Positions 32,410-45,171 are shown, counted from the first letter of the stretch. The stretch: 64,000 nt of DNA from Fusarium oxysporum f. sp. lycopersici 4287 (GCF_000149955.1 NC_030986.1:5497624-5561623), one strand, 5' to 3'. Numbers and translations are program-made. Notes: generated by a model not told the origin, from the letters alone.

Positions 32410-33630
32410 TCGTTTTCTAGATGCTATAAATAGACAACTGTCTCAATGATTGGGGGTTAAACGCCACTTGTCAGCCACGAGCCTGATGTCATGTTACAGT
32501 TGCACCAACAATTCATCGGTAGTGATTGGACGTTCGAGTTGAAAAGCTTACGCAAATACAGACTGCGCCGCAAAATGGAGATTAATAATGAATATTAAGC
32601 ACATTTTTCTGTACTTCTCGAAAAGCTACTTCTCTTTTTGGGCAGTTTTTAATGTATTAAAGTTCAAAAAATAGAGTTAAACTCAAGATACAGTTCGATC
32701 TAACATATAATTCCCATAACCAATACTACCATATAAACTCCTGTGTACATGAAGTTTGAGATGCAAACTGCCCTTCAAGAACATTACTATATGTGCGAGA
32801 CTTACAGTCGAGCCAAAAGCAAATGCCGGTGACCCGTCATTTCGATGCCGATATGATGAAGTGGGCCACGACACCCACTTGTCCGTTTCTATGCCTTCAA
32901 CACGCGGCGAAGACGTGATGATCTGCATTCTCCCCTTTTAGTCGGCTTCTGTGAATACCGACGCGACGGTCTGTGTCCATCTCGGCTGTTGTATAGCACC
33001 GATACCCCGATTCGGTGCTGAAGATCTACACAGAGAAGGGTCCGAGCGAGATGAAATTCAAGGAAACTGGCTAGACTAGGAGCGTTGTTGAGAATGACAC
33101 AATAAGTGGGAATTACGGAGCATTCACCCTTTTAATGGACTAGTATCTATCAAAAGTACATATTTAGTGACAAAATACAGCGGGAGTAACACGGTTAAAG
33201 GATTTCGTTTTCTCGTTGAGGGATATATCAAACCGATATCTATCGGTACACAGCCTTTCTCGAACAATTCTCGGAGAAAATGTACTAAATAATGACCCTC
33301 GCACGGCTGATTCGGCACTCAGTGGGCTAAATGCAGATCCCCAATCTCCGTGAGGCAGCAATGCCGTCCGTGGAAAATCCGCGCGAGATGTATGCCGCCA
33401 TTTTAGCCACCATCCACGGCCCGATGCGGTAGCAGAGGTAATTGAGGCCATGAGACGTATATCCGTACGAGAAATATTCCTCCAATATTTATATTTAGGC
33501 CTCATGCCATGAAGTGATCTGAAAAATCAGTCTTTACACAGAGAATTTCAAGTCATCCCTATTTTAAACAACATTGAACACATTTACTATCAACTCTTCT
33601 CTACCATTATTAGGATTATTGAAAATAGCT
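32410..33630. promoter_or_regulatory. divergent intergenic region upstream of the NRPS-like gene
   Basis: 1221 bp; no gene supported. It contains the inverted repeat at 32995-33019. Confidence 0.4.
32995..33019. promoter_or_regulatory. inverted repeat AGCACCGA-N9-TCGGTGCT
   Basis: Perfect 8-bp arms (32995-33002 and 33012-33019) with a 9-bp spacer containing another CCGA. CGG/CCG inverted half-sites are the usual targets of Zn2Cys6 dimers, and the site lies about 610 bp upstream of the NRPS-like start. Binding is unproven. Confidence 0.35.
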
Positions 33631-36600
33631 ATGCGAGCTGATATCCAACACTACGATGCCCCCGTTTCAGGCGGTGCGTCAAACCAAAACGGTGATACCA
33701 TCGAGAAGTGTCATATCAACAACGAGTCGAACATTAAACATCGTGTCTTGATCGACCTCATTCACGAGATTGCCACAAACGATCCTGATAGAGCTTTTAC
33801 TTACACTCCATCATCATCTGACCCTCAAGATGGTTGGAAGCCAGTGACTCACCTCCAACTCGCAAACGCCGTCGACCACCTCGCCCACGACATCTCCAAA
33901 ACCGTTACCAAAACCTCAGACGACGAGGTTCCAACAGTGGCATATATCGGCCCCAGTGACTTTCGATACACGGTCATTCTTCTGGCTAGTGTTAAAGCAG
34001 GTTGCAAGGTCCTCTTCATCTCGCCACGAAATACTCCTGCTGTTCAGCTCTCGCTCTTCGATGCCACGAAGTGTCGATACCTTTATACAACCGATTCGTT
34101 TCGATCAATTATGCAGCCTTGCCTCGATCAGAGAACCATGGAAGTTTCCATGATAGGGAGTATTGATTATCTTCTGTCAGTGACTCCCAAGCCATTTCCC
34201 TACAGCAGGTCCATCGAACAGGCGCGATGGGACCCCCTAGTTGTTCTTCACACAAGCGGTTCCACGGGAGTCCCCAAGCCCGTCTTCTTGAAACAGGGTA
34301 TCATGTACGCCTTCGAAGAATTTCTCCATCTGCCCAAGTTTCATGGTTCTCCCTATCCTTTCAATGAATGGGCCGAACGGGCGAACAAGATCTTCCTCGG
34401 GATGCCCATGTATCATGCTGCAGGAACGTATCTCCCTCTATCCTCCATATACATTGGTCTTTCTACCGTTATGCCACTTCCCAACCAGCCGTTGAACGTT
34501 GATACAGCTATGGAGTACTTGAATCGCAGTGGTGCTGATGGTGCATTGCTGCCCCCTTCTGTTATCGATGGATTGGCCGCTTCTGAGGAGGGTATGGAGG
34601 CTTTGGCCAAGCTCAAACTCCTTATTACTGGCGGAGGTAAGTCAATACACTCTCTACTACCTGTGCGTGGTATTGACCTTTTGATAGGGAGCCTATCAAC
34701 CGAGGCCGGGAACATGCTAGCAGACAGAGGCGTCGTCTTGAGGAACGTCATTTCATCAACTGAGTAGGCATCTTTTTCTCGTCGACTTTACGCAGAGACT
34801 AATGAAACCAAGACTGTTTCCTTTGGCGCCTTATAGTCCCCAAGACCCAAAGCTGTGGCGATACTTCATCTTTAACGACGAAGCCATGGGCATTGACTGG
34901 CATCGTCATGGCTCGAATGAGTATGAGCTTGTAGTCCGTCGCAAAGCATCGGATCCCGGCAACCAAGGCTGTTTCTACAATTTCCCTGAATTATCTGAAT
35001 GGCGTACGAACGACATCTTTCAACCTCACCCAACACTCAAGGATCACTGGCTATACAAAGGTCGGGCCGACGATATCCTTGTTTTCTCAAATGGTGAGAA
35101 ACTCAATCCACTTACCACTGAGGGTATTGTTTCGGACCACCCTCTCGTTAAGTCAGCCCTTGTCGTCGGTCAAGGAATGTTTCAGGCAGCTCTCATCATT
35201 GAGCCCATCGCGGAAGCGCAACCGAGAGACGAAGCTGAGACCAAAGCTTTACTCGAAAAGATCTGGGCGGCCATTGAGAAGGCGAACGCTGAAACCGTGG
35301 CGCATGGACGAATTGCCGCCAACTTTGTCGCTTTTGCCGACCCTGCTTTACCGTTTCCTCGCGCTGACAAGGGGACCATACAGCGTGGTAAGGCTGTCAG
35401 CATGTACGCTGACTTCATTTCAGCTCTGTACGAGAAGGCTGAGATGCTTGGAGATGGTCCATCTATCGCACTTGACTTAAGTAACGACGACACTTTGACT
35501 GGATCTATCATCAGTCTGTTTGTTACCAAGCTTGGAGTTGAGAAGCTCGAACCGGATACAGACTTCTTCTCTGTGGGTGTGGACTCACTACAAGTGATGA
35601 CTGCGACGAATCTGCTACGCGAAGCCTTGCACAGATCTGGTATTGAAACCTCGACAATCACGCCTCGAGTCATCTACCGCAACCCCACGGCAAAGGTGCT
35701 GGCTGAGTACATCCAGTCCTTACGAGATGGAGTAAGCGACGATGACGAAGAGACCCATGAGATCAACCAGATCAAGAAGCAGGTCTCGAAGTACACCAAG
35801 AACCTCCCAGCGCCTAGGACTGGAAAGCAGGCGCCTCTAGACGACGGTCAAACAGTCATCGTCACGGGTACAACTGGTTCTCTGGGAGCTTACATGCTTG
35901 ACCAGCTCTGCTGTTTAGAGTCCGTCAAGAAAGTCATCGCCCTCAACAGAAGTGAGGATGGTGGTTTATCCAGACAGCCTTCAGTCAACGAATTCCGTGG
36001 TTTGACAACAGACTTCTCTAAAGTGGAGTTTCTCCACGCCGATCTATCGCTTCCCGACCTTGGTTTGGGTCAGTCTAAGTACGATTCTCTTCTTGCTGAT
36101 GCCGATCGTGTCATTCACAACGCTTGGCCTGTGAACTTTAAGTTCACTATGTCTTCGTTCGAGAGCCATGTTCGAGGCGTACGACATCTCATCGACTTTT
36201 CTTCTGCGGCAGTGAAGAATGTACCTATAATCTTTATCTCGAGTATCGGAACTGTCGATCGATGGTCGTTACCCGACGCTGTCCCTGAGGAGGCGTTGCA
36301 TGACCTGACCTTACCAAGCATGGCCTATGGACGATCCAAGCTCGCTGCAAGTCTTATTCTTGACGTGCTGCAGAGCAATCCGGCGTTCCTACTCTTTCGT
36401 GCGAGTGGACAAATCGCAGGTTCAAGGGGCGAAAAGGGNNNNNNNNNNNNNNNNNNNNNNNNNNNNNNNNNNNNNNNNNNNNNNNNNNNNNNNNNNNNNN
36501 NNNNNNNNNNNNNNNNNNNNNNNNNNNNNNNNNNNNNNNNNNNNNNNNNNNNNNNNNNNNNNNNNNNNNNNNNNNNNNNNNNNNNNNNNNNNNNNNNNNN

Positions 36601-37031
36601 NNNNNNNNNNNNNNNNNNNNNNNNNNNNNNNNNNNNNNNNNNNNNNNNNNNNNNNNNNNNNNNNNNNNNNNNNNNNNNNNNNNNNNNNNNNNNNNNNNNN
36701 NNNNNNNNNNNNNNNNNNNNNNNNNNNNNNNNNNNNNNNNNNNNNNNNNNNNNNNATAAAAGACTTCTATGGCGACAAGATGAAGTTGGTGAGTGTTGAA
36801 GAATGGGTTGAGAGATTGGAAGCTAGTGCAAAGGAGGAGAATGTGGACTTTGATAGGAATCCTGGCCTCAAGCTTTTAGATACTTATCGTGGATTGTTTG
36901 CGGTAGGGAAGGAGGTTCAGCCAGTTAAGTACGGGATGGAGAGGACCAAGAGCCATAGTCCGACGATGAGAGAGCTTGGGCCGATCACCCCCGAGCTGAT
37001 GAGGAACTGGTGTCGCCAATGGGGATTTTAG
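33631..37031 (+). CDS. NRPS-like adenylation-thiolation-thioester reductase enzyme (contains an assembly gap)
   Basis: Exons 33631-34636, 34688-34763 and from 34798; introns of 51 and 34 nt (the second is short and its acceptor uncertain). The adenylation domain has A3 motif HTSGSTG (His207 on), the GMPMYHAAGT block, LLITGGG...LSTEAGNMLAD (A5-like) and the YKGRADDILVFSNGEKLNP end. The carrier domain has the phosphopantetheine Ser624 in FSVGVDSLQVM. The reductase domain shows VIVTGTTGSLGAYML, HNAWPVNF and MAYGRSKLAAS (Tyr/Lys catalytic pair). Such A-T-R enzymes activate an aryl, keto or fatty acid and release it as aldehyde or alcohol. A 317-nt run of N interrupts the reductase domain; the frame after it differs by one, so the gap size is nominal or hides an intron. 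Stop at 37029-37031. Confidence 0.85.
36439..36755. other. assembly gap (317 N) inside the NRPS-like gene
   Basis: Undetermined bases within the reductase domain. The flanking coding sequence is continuous in character but shifted by one in frame. Confidence 0.99.
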
Positions 37032-37117
37032 TTCTCAGGTGACAACATCTCTATATGGATATTCGCATACTAGATACTCTATCACTTCCATAATGAATTG
37101 TCACTGTTCTTCTACCT

Positions 37118-38084
37118 CTATTTCCATGCTTCCCAGACGTCCCTCACAGTAATCGGCTTGATGTCTGGAAACTTGACCACCAGATCATCAATCCCCTGAA
37201 TATCATTCGAACCTGTAGCCATCCCAATACCTGACAAAGCCAACATGGTTTCCATGCCACCGTGCATCTCCTCCGGCAATGCCTTCTTCATACTCGGTGT
37301 AAGGTCATTCTCACCTCTCTTCATCTGCTCGACAGAGAAATACTTAACATCAAACTTGACGCCCTTAACCTCCTCGGCCAATCTGACGGCTTCGTTAAGA
37401 GTCATGCGGTTTGTGATGATGGCGTATCTGCGCTTCCAGTCTGGAAGATCGAGAAGAGCAACGGTAAATTTTGCTGCGTCTGTAGAGTGAGTGAAGACGA
37501 CGGGAGTGTTTCCATCGCCTGGAATTACTGCTGCATTGTTTTCCGGGTCGATTATTATGTTTGCAGCGCGGATGTGGGTCGGGATACGTGGGGCGGCCCA
37601 GTAGTCTAGAAATAGACCGATTGAGACGAGGGAGAACTCGAGGTTGGTTTTTTCAAGGGCGTCTACTGCTTTGAGCTTCCATTGGTAGGAAGGGACATGG
37701 GCGATGTTGCTGGTAAGTCGTTAACCAAATCATATATCTCGCAAAAGTAAAACATGATACGTACTCTTTGGTGTAGACCATTCCGAACTCACTCGGCAAG
37801 AATCGCTTAGTACAGGTTGATCTCTCCGCCGCTGCGATGAGGTTCAGCTGAGCTTGTCCGCTCTCATCATTGTCGATCGGAAGCATGGATATAACCGTGC
37901 CGACCTGCTCAGACTCAAGAAGCGAAGTCAAAGAATTTACATCGGAGTAGTCGACAGCCCGCGTCTCCGGACCAGTAGCCTTTCGCGAAAGGATGATGTA
38001 GTCGTGAGTCTTGGCTGCCTCGAGGGCATCGACGATTGTCCGGCCCAAACCGGACGAGCCACCAGCGACAGCGACTTTACCCAT
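37118..38084 (-). CDS. NmrA-like / isoflavone-reductase-like NAD(P)-binding protein
   Basis: Two exons, 37765-38084 and 37118-37709, separated by a 55-nt intron; 303 aa. The atypical Rossmann motif GGSSGLG is at residues 8-14, followed by ILSRKATG, FLPSEFGM, WKLKAVDALEKTNLEFSLVSIGLFLDYW and a C-terminal domain ending VVKFPDIKPITVRDVWEAWK. The pattern fits NmrA/isoflavone-reductase-like atypical SDRs, which are either NAD(P) sensors or reductases. It converges with the NRPS-like gene (87 bp between stops) and could act on its aldehyde product (inference). It is the full-length counterpart of the truncated gene at 16660-17317. Confidence 0.88.
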
Positions 38085-38692
38085 GATGAAACAAATTTAT
38101 TATGAGATGAGTTACTGGTAGGTAGTGATGTTGCGATGGAAGATGAACTATATATGCAAGGCTGTTAACGGAGCTGAACGTGCGGAGCGGAGTTTTGGTC
38201 GCGGAGTTAAAATCCACAGCCCTCCCTGCATTAGCTGAAGAATAAATGGGGCACTAGACCCTTATTTCCGTATTAATATTCGTATTAGAGCAGACTTACT
38301 TGTGTTGGGATACTTTTCGGATTTCTCAACGGAGTGACAGATTGGTCACGGGTAAGGTACATCATGAGCTTCAGTGTGTAAATGAGGTAAGGGGCGTGAT
38401 AAGGTATATCTCGGGCAGAGTCAACGTTAAATTTCGCCGATAAAGGTTTAACTACTGACTGAATCCTGGCATAAATATTGACTGCGAAGAGAATGAGTAT
38501 AGGCTGTTTATTCTACTCACTGTCGTACGTCTACAGCAGAGTCGATCTACTGTATATTGCAAACTATGCGAACCCAGGCCAGCTTCCATAAACTTCCCAC
38601 AGCCAACTTTAACTTTACCAGAGTCACCAGATAGCAAAACTTCTCAACTTAATCTTGGATTGCCTTTCCTCCTGAGGCAACTAGGGCACATC
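38085..38692. other. intergenic region
   Basis: 608 bp upstream of the NmrA-like gene; no gene or clear repeat. Confidence 0.3.
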
Positions 38693-39243
38693 ATGTTGGA
38701 TATTATTTCTGCCAGTCAAGCGGAGGTTAACCTTTCCATCACATCATCGTCTTTCGTCACACAAAGCCCGTCAACCTCACAAACCATCAACCTTCCAGCA
38801 CCCGCGACTCAGCAATGATCCTATCCATGACACCTCGCATGTCGAGGCAGGTTCCCTATGGAATTCCACTACGACAACTACAAGCCCATCGACTTCAGAG
38901 CGGAATAACACCCCCACAGAGATTGCAACAGACACAGCCGTATCATTCGCCACGGAGACAAATCTTCGTGATGAAAATCGTAGATACCAATCGTCATGGT
39001 GGTATGCCTGGCTTATGGAGCACTTTAGGAGGAACGATTGTAAGCTAACCGGCAATTTGCGGACCATGGCGCTGACTGGCCCTAGTGACGTATACAAACA
39101 TCGGGCTGGGCTCGACAATATTTGTTGCGGCTATGGAGTCTATGTATCCTGATGGGCCTCCTAGCAAGGAGGAATTGCAGGCGATGGATGATACGGCTAT
39201 TGTCAGCCGTATCAGCTCGCCTCCTAAACGATGGGAATCTTGA
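38693..39243 (+). CDS. uncertain small gene, ~146 aa, unknown
   Basis: A coding-like stretch (38813-39039) rich in Ser/Thr and ending in SSWWYAWLMEHFRRND splices through a canonical GTAAGC...CCTAG intron (39040-39085) to a second one that reads TNIGLGSTIFVAAMESMYPDGPPSKEEL and ends SSPPKRWES at a stop in 39241-39243. To reach an ATG the best model adds an exon at 38693-38748 (MLDIISASQAEVN...) through a weak intron 38749-38812 (donor GTCTTT). Alternatively the two parts are one exon with a 1-nt shift. No family recognised; the 5' end is unreliable, and the gene may be a relic. Confidence 0.35.
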
Positions 39244-40707
39244 GATTTACGAATTCTCTAACTCTATTTCCACTCTTGTTCTTCAATGTTTATCTCCTCT
39301 CTTGATATTTTGATATAGTATTTACGGCAATGAAATGGCTGTATGCACTCTCAGGGTACTGGCCTCTTGGATGCTCATCCAATTCGTAGGATATCCCCCT
39401 TTGAGTACAGTAAATAGAACGCACGCCGTGATATCTGATAGTTTATCGCTCTGCACAGAGTTGCAGCGTTCCTTTTATCCTACCAATCAATCGACTATGA
39501 CCAAGCATGCTCTCATAACGAAACAGACGCGTCCTCCGCAAGGCTGAAAGCTTATCTTCTGATCTCACGTATTCCATCGATGTAGGAACTGAATCATCAG
39601 GCAGCAATTGTTCCACTTCTTTTCTTCCAATGTTCGTTTACGCTTACGTTTCTTTCTTACTCATACATGGCGTTACATCAATGTCACGTCTCCCCAGTAA
39701 TGCCAAGCGAATATACTTGGCACAAAACATGACTGCTCACTCCATCGGCCAACCGACCTTCCCTTCCAGAAAAGTGATCTAGGGTTACAATACGATGAAC
39801 ACACCTGAATACGAATGCTCAGGGACAAATCTTCCTGTTTATGGCCCTTGATACTACTAATCTTTTGGTGAGTGATCTTTTTGGCCGCGTTAAACCGACA
39901 GAGTTCTATCTGATTAGTATCTTGGCAGTAAGACTATTTGGCTTAGCCCGGATATGTCGTAATCCATTTTTAAGCATAAGCGGGCAGCTTATCTGTGTTG
40001 CTATCAGCCAAGGAATAGCCAAGACACTTTAATCCAAAACCCCAACTTAACCTTGACTCGCCTGAATCTCCAAAAGCCCAGACACGAGTCCCAAGAAAAG
40101 GGGCGACTGTTTAGAATCGGATACCAACGGCAAACGGGGAAACGGAAATAACTCCAAGACGCTACAATCACAAGCCCAAGGCGCTATAACTGACACTGAC
40201 AAAAGCACCTGCTGAATGCAGAGTCCGTCGATAAGCACTACCCCAGATAACAGCATTGGCATTTCCTTGGCGAGTCCTTTCATCCTTGGGGTATCTTTCT
40301 TTCAACACGTGAGACATGGGATGTTGGTTCTTTCTGGCCTTCCTGTTATGTCGCTTGGCGGGAATATCACGAGATGGGGTATCGCATTGGCACGCGGTGC
40401 GGATTGGAGATGCGCTTGCTTGGCGGTGATATAAAGTGGTTCGCTCGCGCCAAGATCGAGGGCAATTGGCCCAAGGCCAACAAGCTGAGATGTCTTGGCT
40501 GCCCCGGGGAAATCCAATTATGAGCGTGTTGTTAATCGCACGCGTCTCGGCGAGATATTGGGATGCTGGGCATTTCTGGGGTTCTGGGGTATATATCGAG
40601 GGGACGCGATCCACCTTGTGGAGAGGTCGATCAGCTTCGTTCTTCTCTCTTATACCCATTTTCTTAATTCTCTCTTTAGTAAATAGCTGTTTGAGAACTA
40701 GGCAATC
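39244..40707. promoter_or_regulatory. intergenic region upstream of the symporter gene
   Basis: 1464 bp. Several open frames on both strands (including a 163-codon one at 40168-40659, minus) lack coding character. TATATA at 40590-40595 lies about 115 bp before the ATG at 40708, followed by a CT-rich leader; this is the likely core promoter. Confidence 0.4.
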
Positions 40708-42845
40708 ATGGCTGTCGCCGAAAAAGGCCAGAAGCCAGGCATGGCCAAAAGAATCTTTCTCATGCTCGCACCAGACTCAGCAAAAGACGACGATGGCCGC
40801 GATAACTTCAACTCCCGCTCGCAATTCGTCCTCTGCGCTATGGGCGGTGCTGTCGGTCTAGGAAACCTGCTGCGCTTCCCCTCCGTCGTCTTCAACAACT
40901 ACGGTCTGCAGTTCTTCATCCCTTACGCCGTCGCGCTCTTCCTCATCGGTATTCCAATCCTCATCCTCGAAATCACCCTTGGTCAGGCCTATCGCGGTGG
41001 TTGTGTTATCGCCTGGAATAATGTGAACCATCGCGGTAAGGGTATTGGACTGAGTATGGTGTTCAATGGCTTTAGCGTTGTTGGGTACTATGTTCCTATT
41101 CTGGCGTGGGCTATGACTTATTTCAGGATGTCGTTTCAGAGCCCGTTGCCGTGGGATGGCGAGGATACGGTGGATTTCTTTAATGAGAGGGTTGTTCGCA
41201 ACATTCCTGCTACCGGTGGTGCTGATGACGGTGGTGGTTTGAAGCATTATCCTGGTCGTGGCATCGTTGGTGAGACGTTTGGCTGGTGCGTCATGATCTG
41301 GTTCGTCGTGTGGATGTGTACCTTCAAGGGTGTTGGTCTCACTGGCCGTGTCATCTACATCACCATGGCTCTCCCCCTCATCATGATTGGCATTCTCGCT
41401 ATTCGATCCCTCTCCCTCCCCAACGCCTCTGATGGTTTCAGACTCTATGTCGGCACGTGGCGAAGCGAGTCTCTTGAGGGTCCTCGCGTATGGCAAGACG
41501 CCTTTGGTCAGATGTTCTTCTCCATTGGTGTCGGTTTCGGCTACTTCACCTCCTACGCCTCATACAACAACAAGTTCGCCAACGCTGTCCAAGATGCTTT
41601 CATCATTGCTCTCAGCAACTCCGCAATTGAGATCATCTCAGCATTGGCTGTCATGGGCGTTGTCGGCTTCCTCGCCATCAACCCCGGCGAGGTCGATCCT
41701 CTCTCCACCTTCAGCTCTGGCTTCTTCTACTATCCCCAGGCTCTTGCTCAGATGCCTGGATCCAACTTCTTCTCTGCTCTGTTCTTCATCACATTGGTTC
41801 TTCTTGGACTCACATGTGTCTTTGCCCTCGCTGAGGTCCTCGTCACTCTCATCTGCGATACCAATATCGGTCAGCGCATTCCTCGATGGATCATCTCAAC
41901 CTCTGTCATCATCCTCGGCTGCCTTACTTCACTCATCTACAGCAGTGAGTTTGGCTTCAGTGTTCTCGATGCTGTTGATGCCTTTGTCAACGATGTCGCT
42001 CTCTTCATCACTGTCTGGTCAGAGACTTATATGGCCTGCACGCTCTACCGATGGAAGGATCCCGTCGATCAGATCGGCTTCATCAGCTACTTCGTTTACA
42101 ATGGCGGCTATGTTTTGTCTCTCTTCCTTGGTCTTCTGATTGGTCATGTCGTCAGCGCCCCTGCCGGTGCTGGTGTTGGCTTCGGTATCTTCATCGCCTG
42201 TGCTCTTATCTCTGCTTTTGTTGGCAAGACCCCTTCAATCCCTGCTCCCCGATTCTGGGGAAACAATCCCATTCTCAGCCGATTCTGGTACGCGGCTTTT
42301 TACTCGGTATGTATCCCCAAACCTGTCTTGGGTTCCTATACCTAACTCGCTCACAGGGCAACCAAATCCGTCGCGATCTCAACAATGCCATCCTCGGTGG
42401 CCAGACGAATTGGAAGATTCACTGGGTATGGCCTATTTGTTTAAAATACATCACAGGTCCTGCCGTTGCCCTTGTCTTCTCCTTCGCCTATCCCAAGTTC
42501 CTCAACAACTACTCCGATGACCCTCCCTTCATCTACAGCTTTGTTCTCATGCACATGGTCGTCATCTTCATCATCGGTGCATTCCTTGCTCCTCGCTTCC
42601 TCAACATTCTCATCCCATCTCACCGTCTTGAGCGTGGTGATGGAAAGTATGATGTTGCACCTCAGATGACTGTTGACAACCGCCCTATCGTTGACAACGG
42701 TGGCCTTGAGGGCGGTCACGGTGATATTGATGCTGCTCACCAAAGTGCTAGTGCTGATGGAAACAGCATGGAGGCTGATAAGGGTGTATTCCAACCGAAG
42801 GATGAGACCGCGAGGTTTGAGACTCCTGTTGAGCCGCGACAGTAG
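40708..42845 (+). CDS. sodium:neurotransmitter symporter (SNF/SLC6-like) family transporter
   Basis: Two exons, 40708-42306 and 42357-42845 (50-nt intron, GTATGT...CACAG, phase 0); 695 aa. The first helix has the family signature AMGGAVGLGNLLRFPSVVFNNYG followed by IPYAVALFLIGIPILILEITLGQ. About 12 hydrophobic helices follow, with the FGQMFFSIGVGFGYFTSYASYN block corresponding to TM6-7 and TM8 AFIIALSNSAIEIISALAVM. The C-terminal tail is hydrophilic. SLC6 proteins import amino acids or amines with Na+; fungal members are poorly studied and their substrates are unknown. High GC3 and regular codon use suggest a well-expressed, conserved gene, in contrast to the decaying neighbours. Confidence 0.9.
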
Positions 42846-43089
42846 AGCTTGTCGTTCAGATAACCAGTCTCTCTTTTCGCTATCATCATAAGGCATCACT
42901 GGGAAGGCTTTTAAGAATAAAGATCTTTGAGATAGGTTCTCTCGTTGATAGTGGCTCGTCAATTTCATTCATATTATTAAACAACTTCCACTTCATCTCT
43001 ATCTTTTAAAAGTCTGCTATCCCTCCGCGACCAAACAGAGCTTTAATCTTTCCAACTATGATGAGATCCTGTAGTCCTCAATTATTTCC

Positions 43090-44481
43090 CTATTCGTTAA
43101 GGTACAGACCCTCATCTGGTGGAGGTTTCCCATACCAGTCAAGTCCAAGCTTATCCTCAGGATCAGGATCTTCCATTTGATAATACCCATCATATCTCCA
43201 CCATTTCCTATCCTTAAACACATCCTCCACCGGAAGTACCCCCTCAGCCTTCATCTCATCGCTAACTTTCTCAACACCTGCCCAAACTCTAAGAGTATTC
43301 TCGCCAACAACCATGGCCAGTTGCTCTTCAGTGGCTCCACGATCAAGAATAGCCTTCAGAAGATGGGGATAACATTTCACATCTTCAAGCCCTGGGATTA
43401 CGCTAGCAATTCCATCAAAGTCTGAGCCAAGACCGACGTGATCCCAGCCAATGCGATTGGCGATGTAGAATAGATGATCGATTACCATCTCCATCTTGGC
43501 ATCTCTACGCCGGGTAGTGACATGCTCTGGGACGAAAGTAACCATAACTATGCCACCGTTGACGGGAACCTTGTCGAGGATGTAATCGGGAACATTTCGG
43601 GGGCAGTCGAATACTCCTTTTGCGTTGGAGTGGGAGAACATGACCGGGGCTCGGGAGAGGTCGAGAACTTGGCTCGCGCAGTCTTCTGAGACATGAGAAA
43701 GATCGACAATCATGCCTATGTGGTTAGCTCAGCGTAAAGCGGATGCGAAAGTGGCGTACCGAGTCTGTTCATCTCCTTGACAGCAGCCCTTCCTAGGTCA
43801 GATAGGCCACCATGAACAGGTCCTATCTTTGAAGTGGAACTGTCTGCGAAAGCATTGTTGCAGACATGGGTGAGAGTACACTATCCAGCTCAGTATGACG
43901 TCTCAAATAAGTGAGGTCTATTTTGCTTACATATCTCACCCCGAGCCTGTAGAAAGCTCGGATGATCCCAATACTATTTCCAGCCATATGAAGCCCCTCA
44001 ATGCCAATCGAACAAGCAATCTTGCCACCGGCGTAAACATCCCTGACTTCTGAAGGACCACTAACCAGTTGAAATGTCTCTGGATAAGACTCAACCAGTC
44101 GGAGGGTTAGATCGATCTGTTCAATTGCATCTCGAGCCATGTCTGAGTACTCTGGAGTGGTGAAGTTCTCTGCTGATCTGAGACAAGGGACACAGACAGA
44201 CCAGAACTGTCCGCCCACGGCGCCTAGAAAAAAGGTCAGCATCCAGTTGAGGATGAAGGCAGATACTTGTGGGCACCTTGTTTAAGACGAGGAATATCTG
44301 TCATTCCACGTTCGAAGCCTTTTTCTAGATCGAATTTCTCATTATTGTGTATTTGACCATGGAAACAAGCTCTGGGCTGTTGAGGTAAATCATTGTGACC
44401 ATCTATAAGAGGGGTTGTAGCCAAAACTCGTTTGACTCTCTCGTCGATAGGTAGCACCTGGTACGGATGCGTGGATGCCAT
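43090..44481 (-). CDS. membrane-dipeptidase-like M19 peptidase
   Basis: Four exons: 44277-44481, 43931-44223, 43760-43880, 43090-43715; introns of 53, 50 and 44 nt, all in phase; 414 aa. The zinc ligands of renal dipeptidases are present: His29 and Asp31 (LIDGHNDLP), Glu in IGIEGLHM, His in [10 protein letters not shown], His in FSHSNAKG, and [23 protein letters not shown] spans the second splice. It lacks a signal peptide, so it is likely cytosolic. M19 enzymes hydrolyse dipeptides; in several fungal clusters homologues remove glycine from glutathione conjugates (established for gliotoxin-type pathways), but no thiol cluster is visible here. Confidence 0.88.
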
Positions 44482-45171
44482 TCTGTGAATGCACTGTGAG
44501 AAATTGCAGTGCTGTATCTTGGTCCATCAGTATCTCACTCCTCTTTATCAGTCGTCATTCGACAACTTTATCCCGTCTCGGGAAACAGGACAAGTAGCTT
44601 TGGATGTTTCCCGCGCTGCCGCGGAAAACTTTAGTAGCCGGATGGCAGATAGGCATATCCGTAAAGTCTGACGTTGCACGCCTCGGGTAGGACTTTTATC
44701 CCAAGTGATGAAAAGATTTAGGTACGTTTAGGCAAATTATAGCGGATCTTTAGACCAGTAATTTTGGCACCCTGGGCTTACTGTCAGAAGTCTTCCTCCC
44801 CGCGTTTATCAAGGGCCCATATTAAATTGGGTCAAACAAGGGACCCTTGTATCACGATGCCGATCCCTCAGATTTAAGATAACACAATCAATATAATAAA
44901 CAGTTCGACCTACCTACTCAGCATCAGCTGCTCAATTGAAAAAAATGCCTTGGGCTTTGTTCTTACACACAACTTCAATGATGGGTCTAGACCATGAGTG
45001 GCGTTCAATAAATCTACTCAATGCAGTATGGATCAACAACGGTATCCTGGGGGTATTCAACCGCATCATATCACTGTTAAGGACCGCCTCAGCTGTCCTC
45101 CATATTCTGAATTCTTTAACTCTCGTAAAACAACGATAGCTCCCCTAAAGATAGATATTCGTATAAAAATT
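44482..45171. other. intergenic region
   Basis: 690 bp. The frame of the next gene is open from 44998, so its start could lie further upstream, but the residues there do not look conserved. No other feature. Confidence 0.3.

Noticed and set aside
40168..40659. 163-codon minus-strand open frame in the symporter promoter
   Set aside because: Covers the TATA box and leader of the symporter gene, and has a composition unlike a real protein (many Arg/Pro/Cys without pattern).
40858..41496. 212-codon minus-strand open frame inside the symporter gene
   Set aside because: Mirror of a high-GC3 coding exon; highly acidic/Thr-rich shadow translation.
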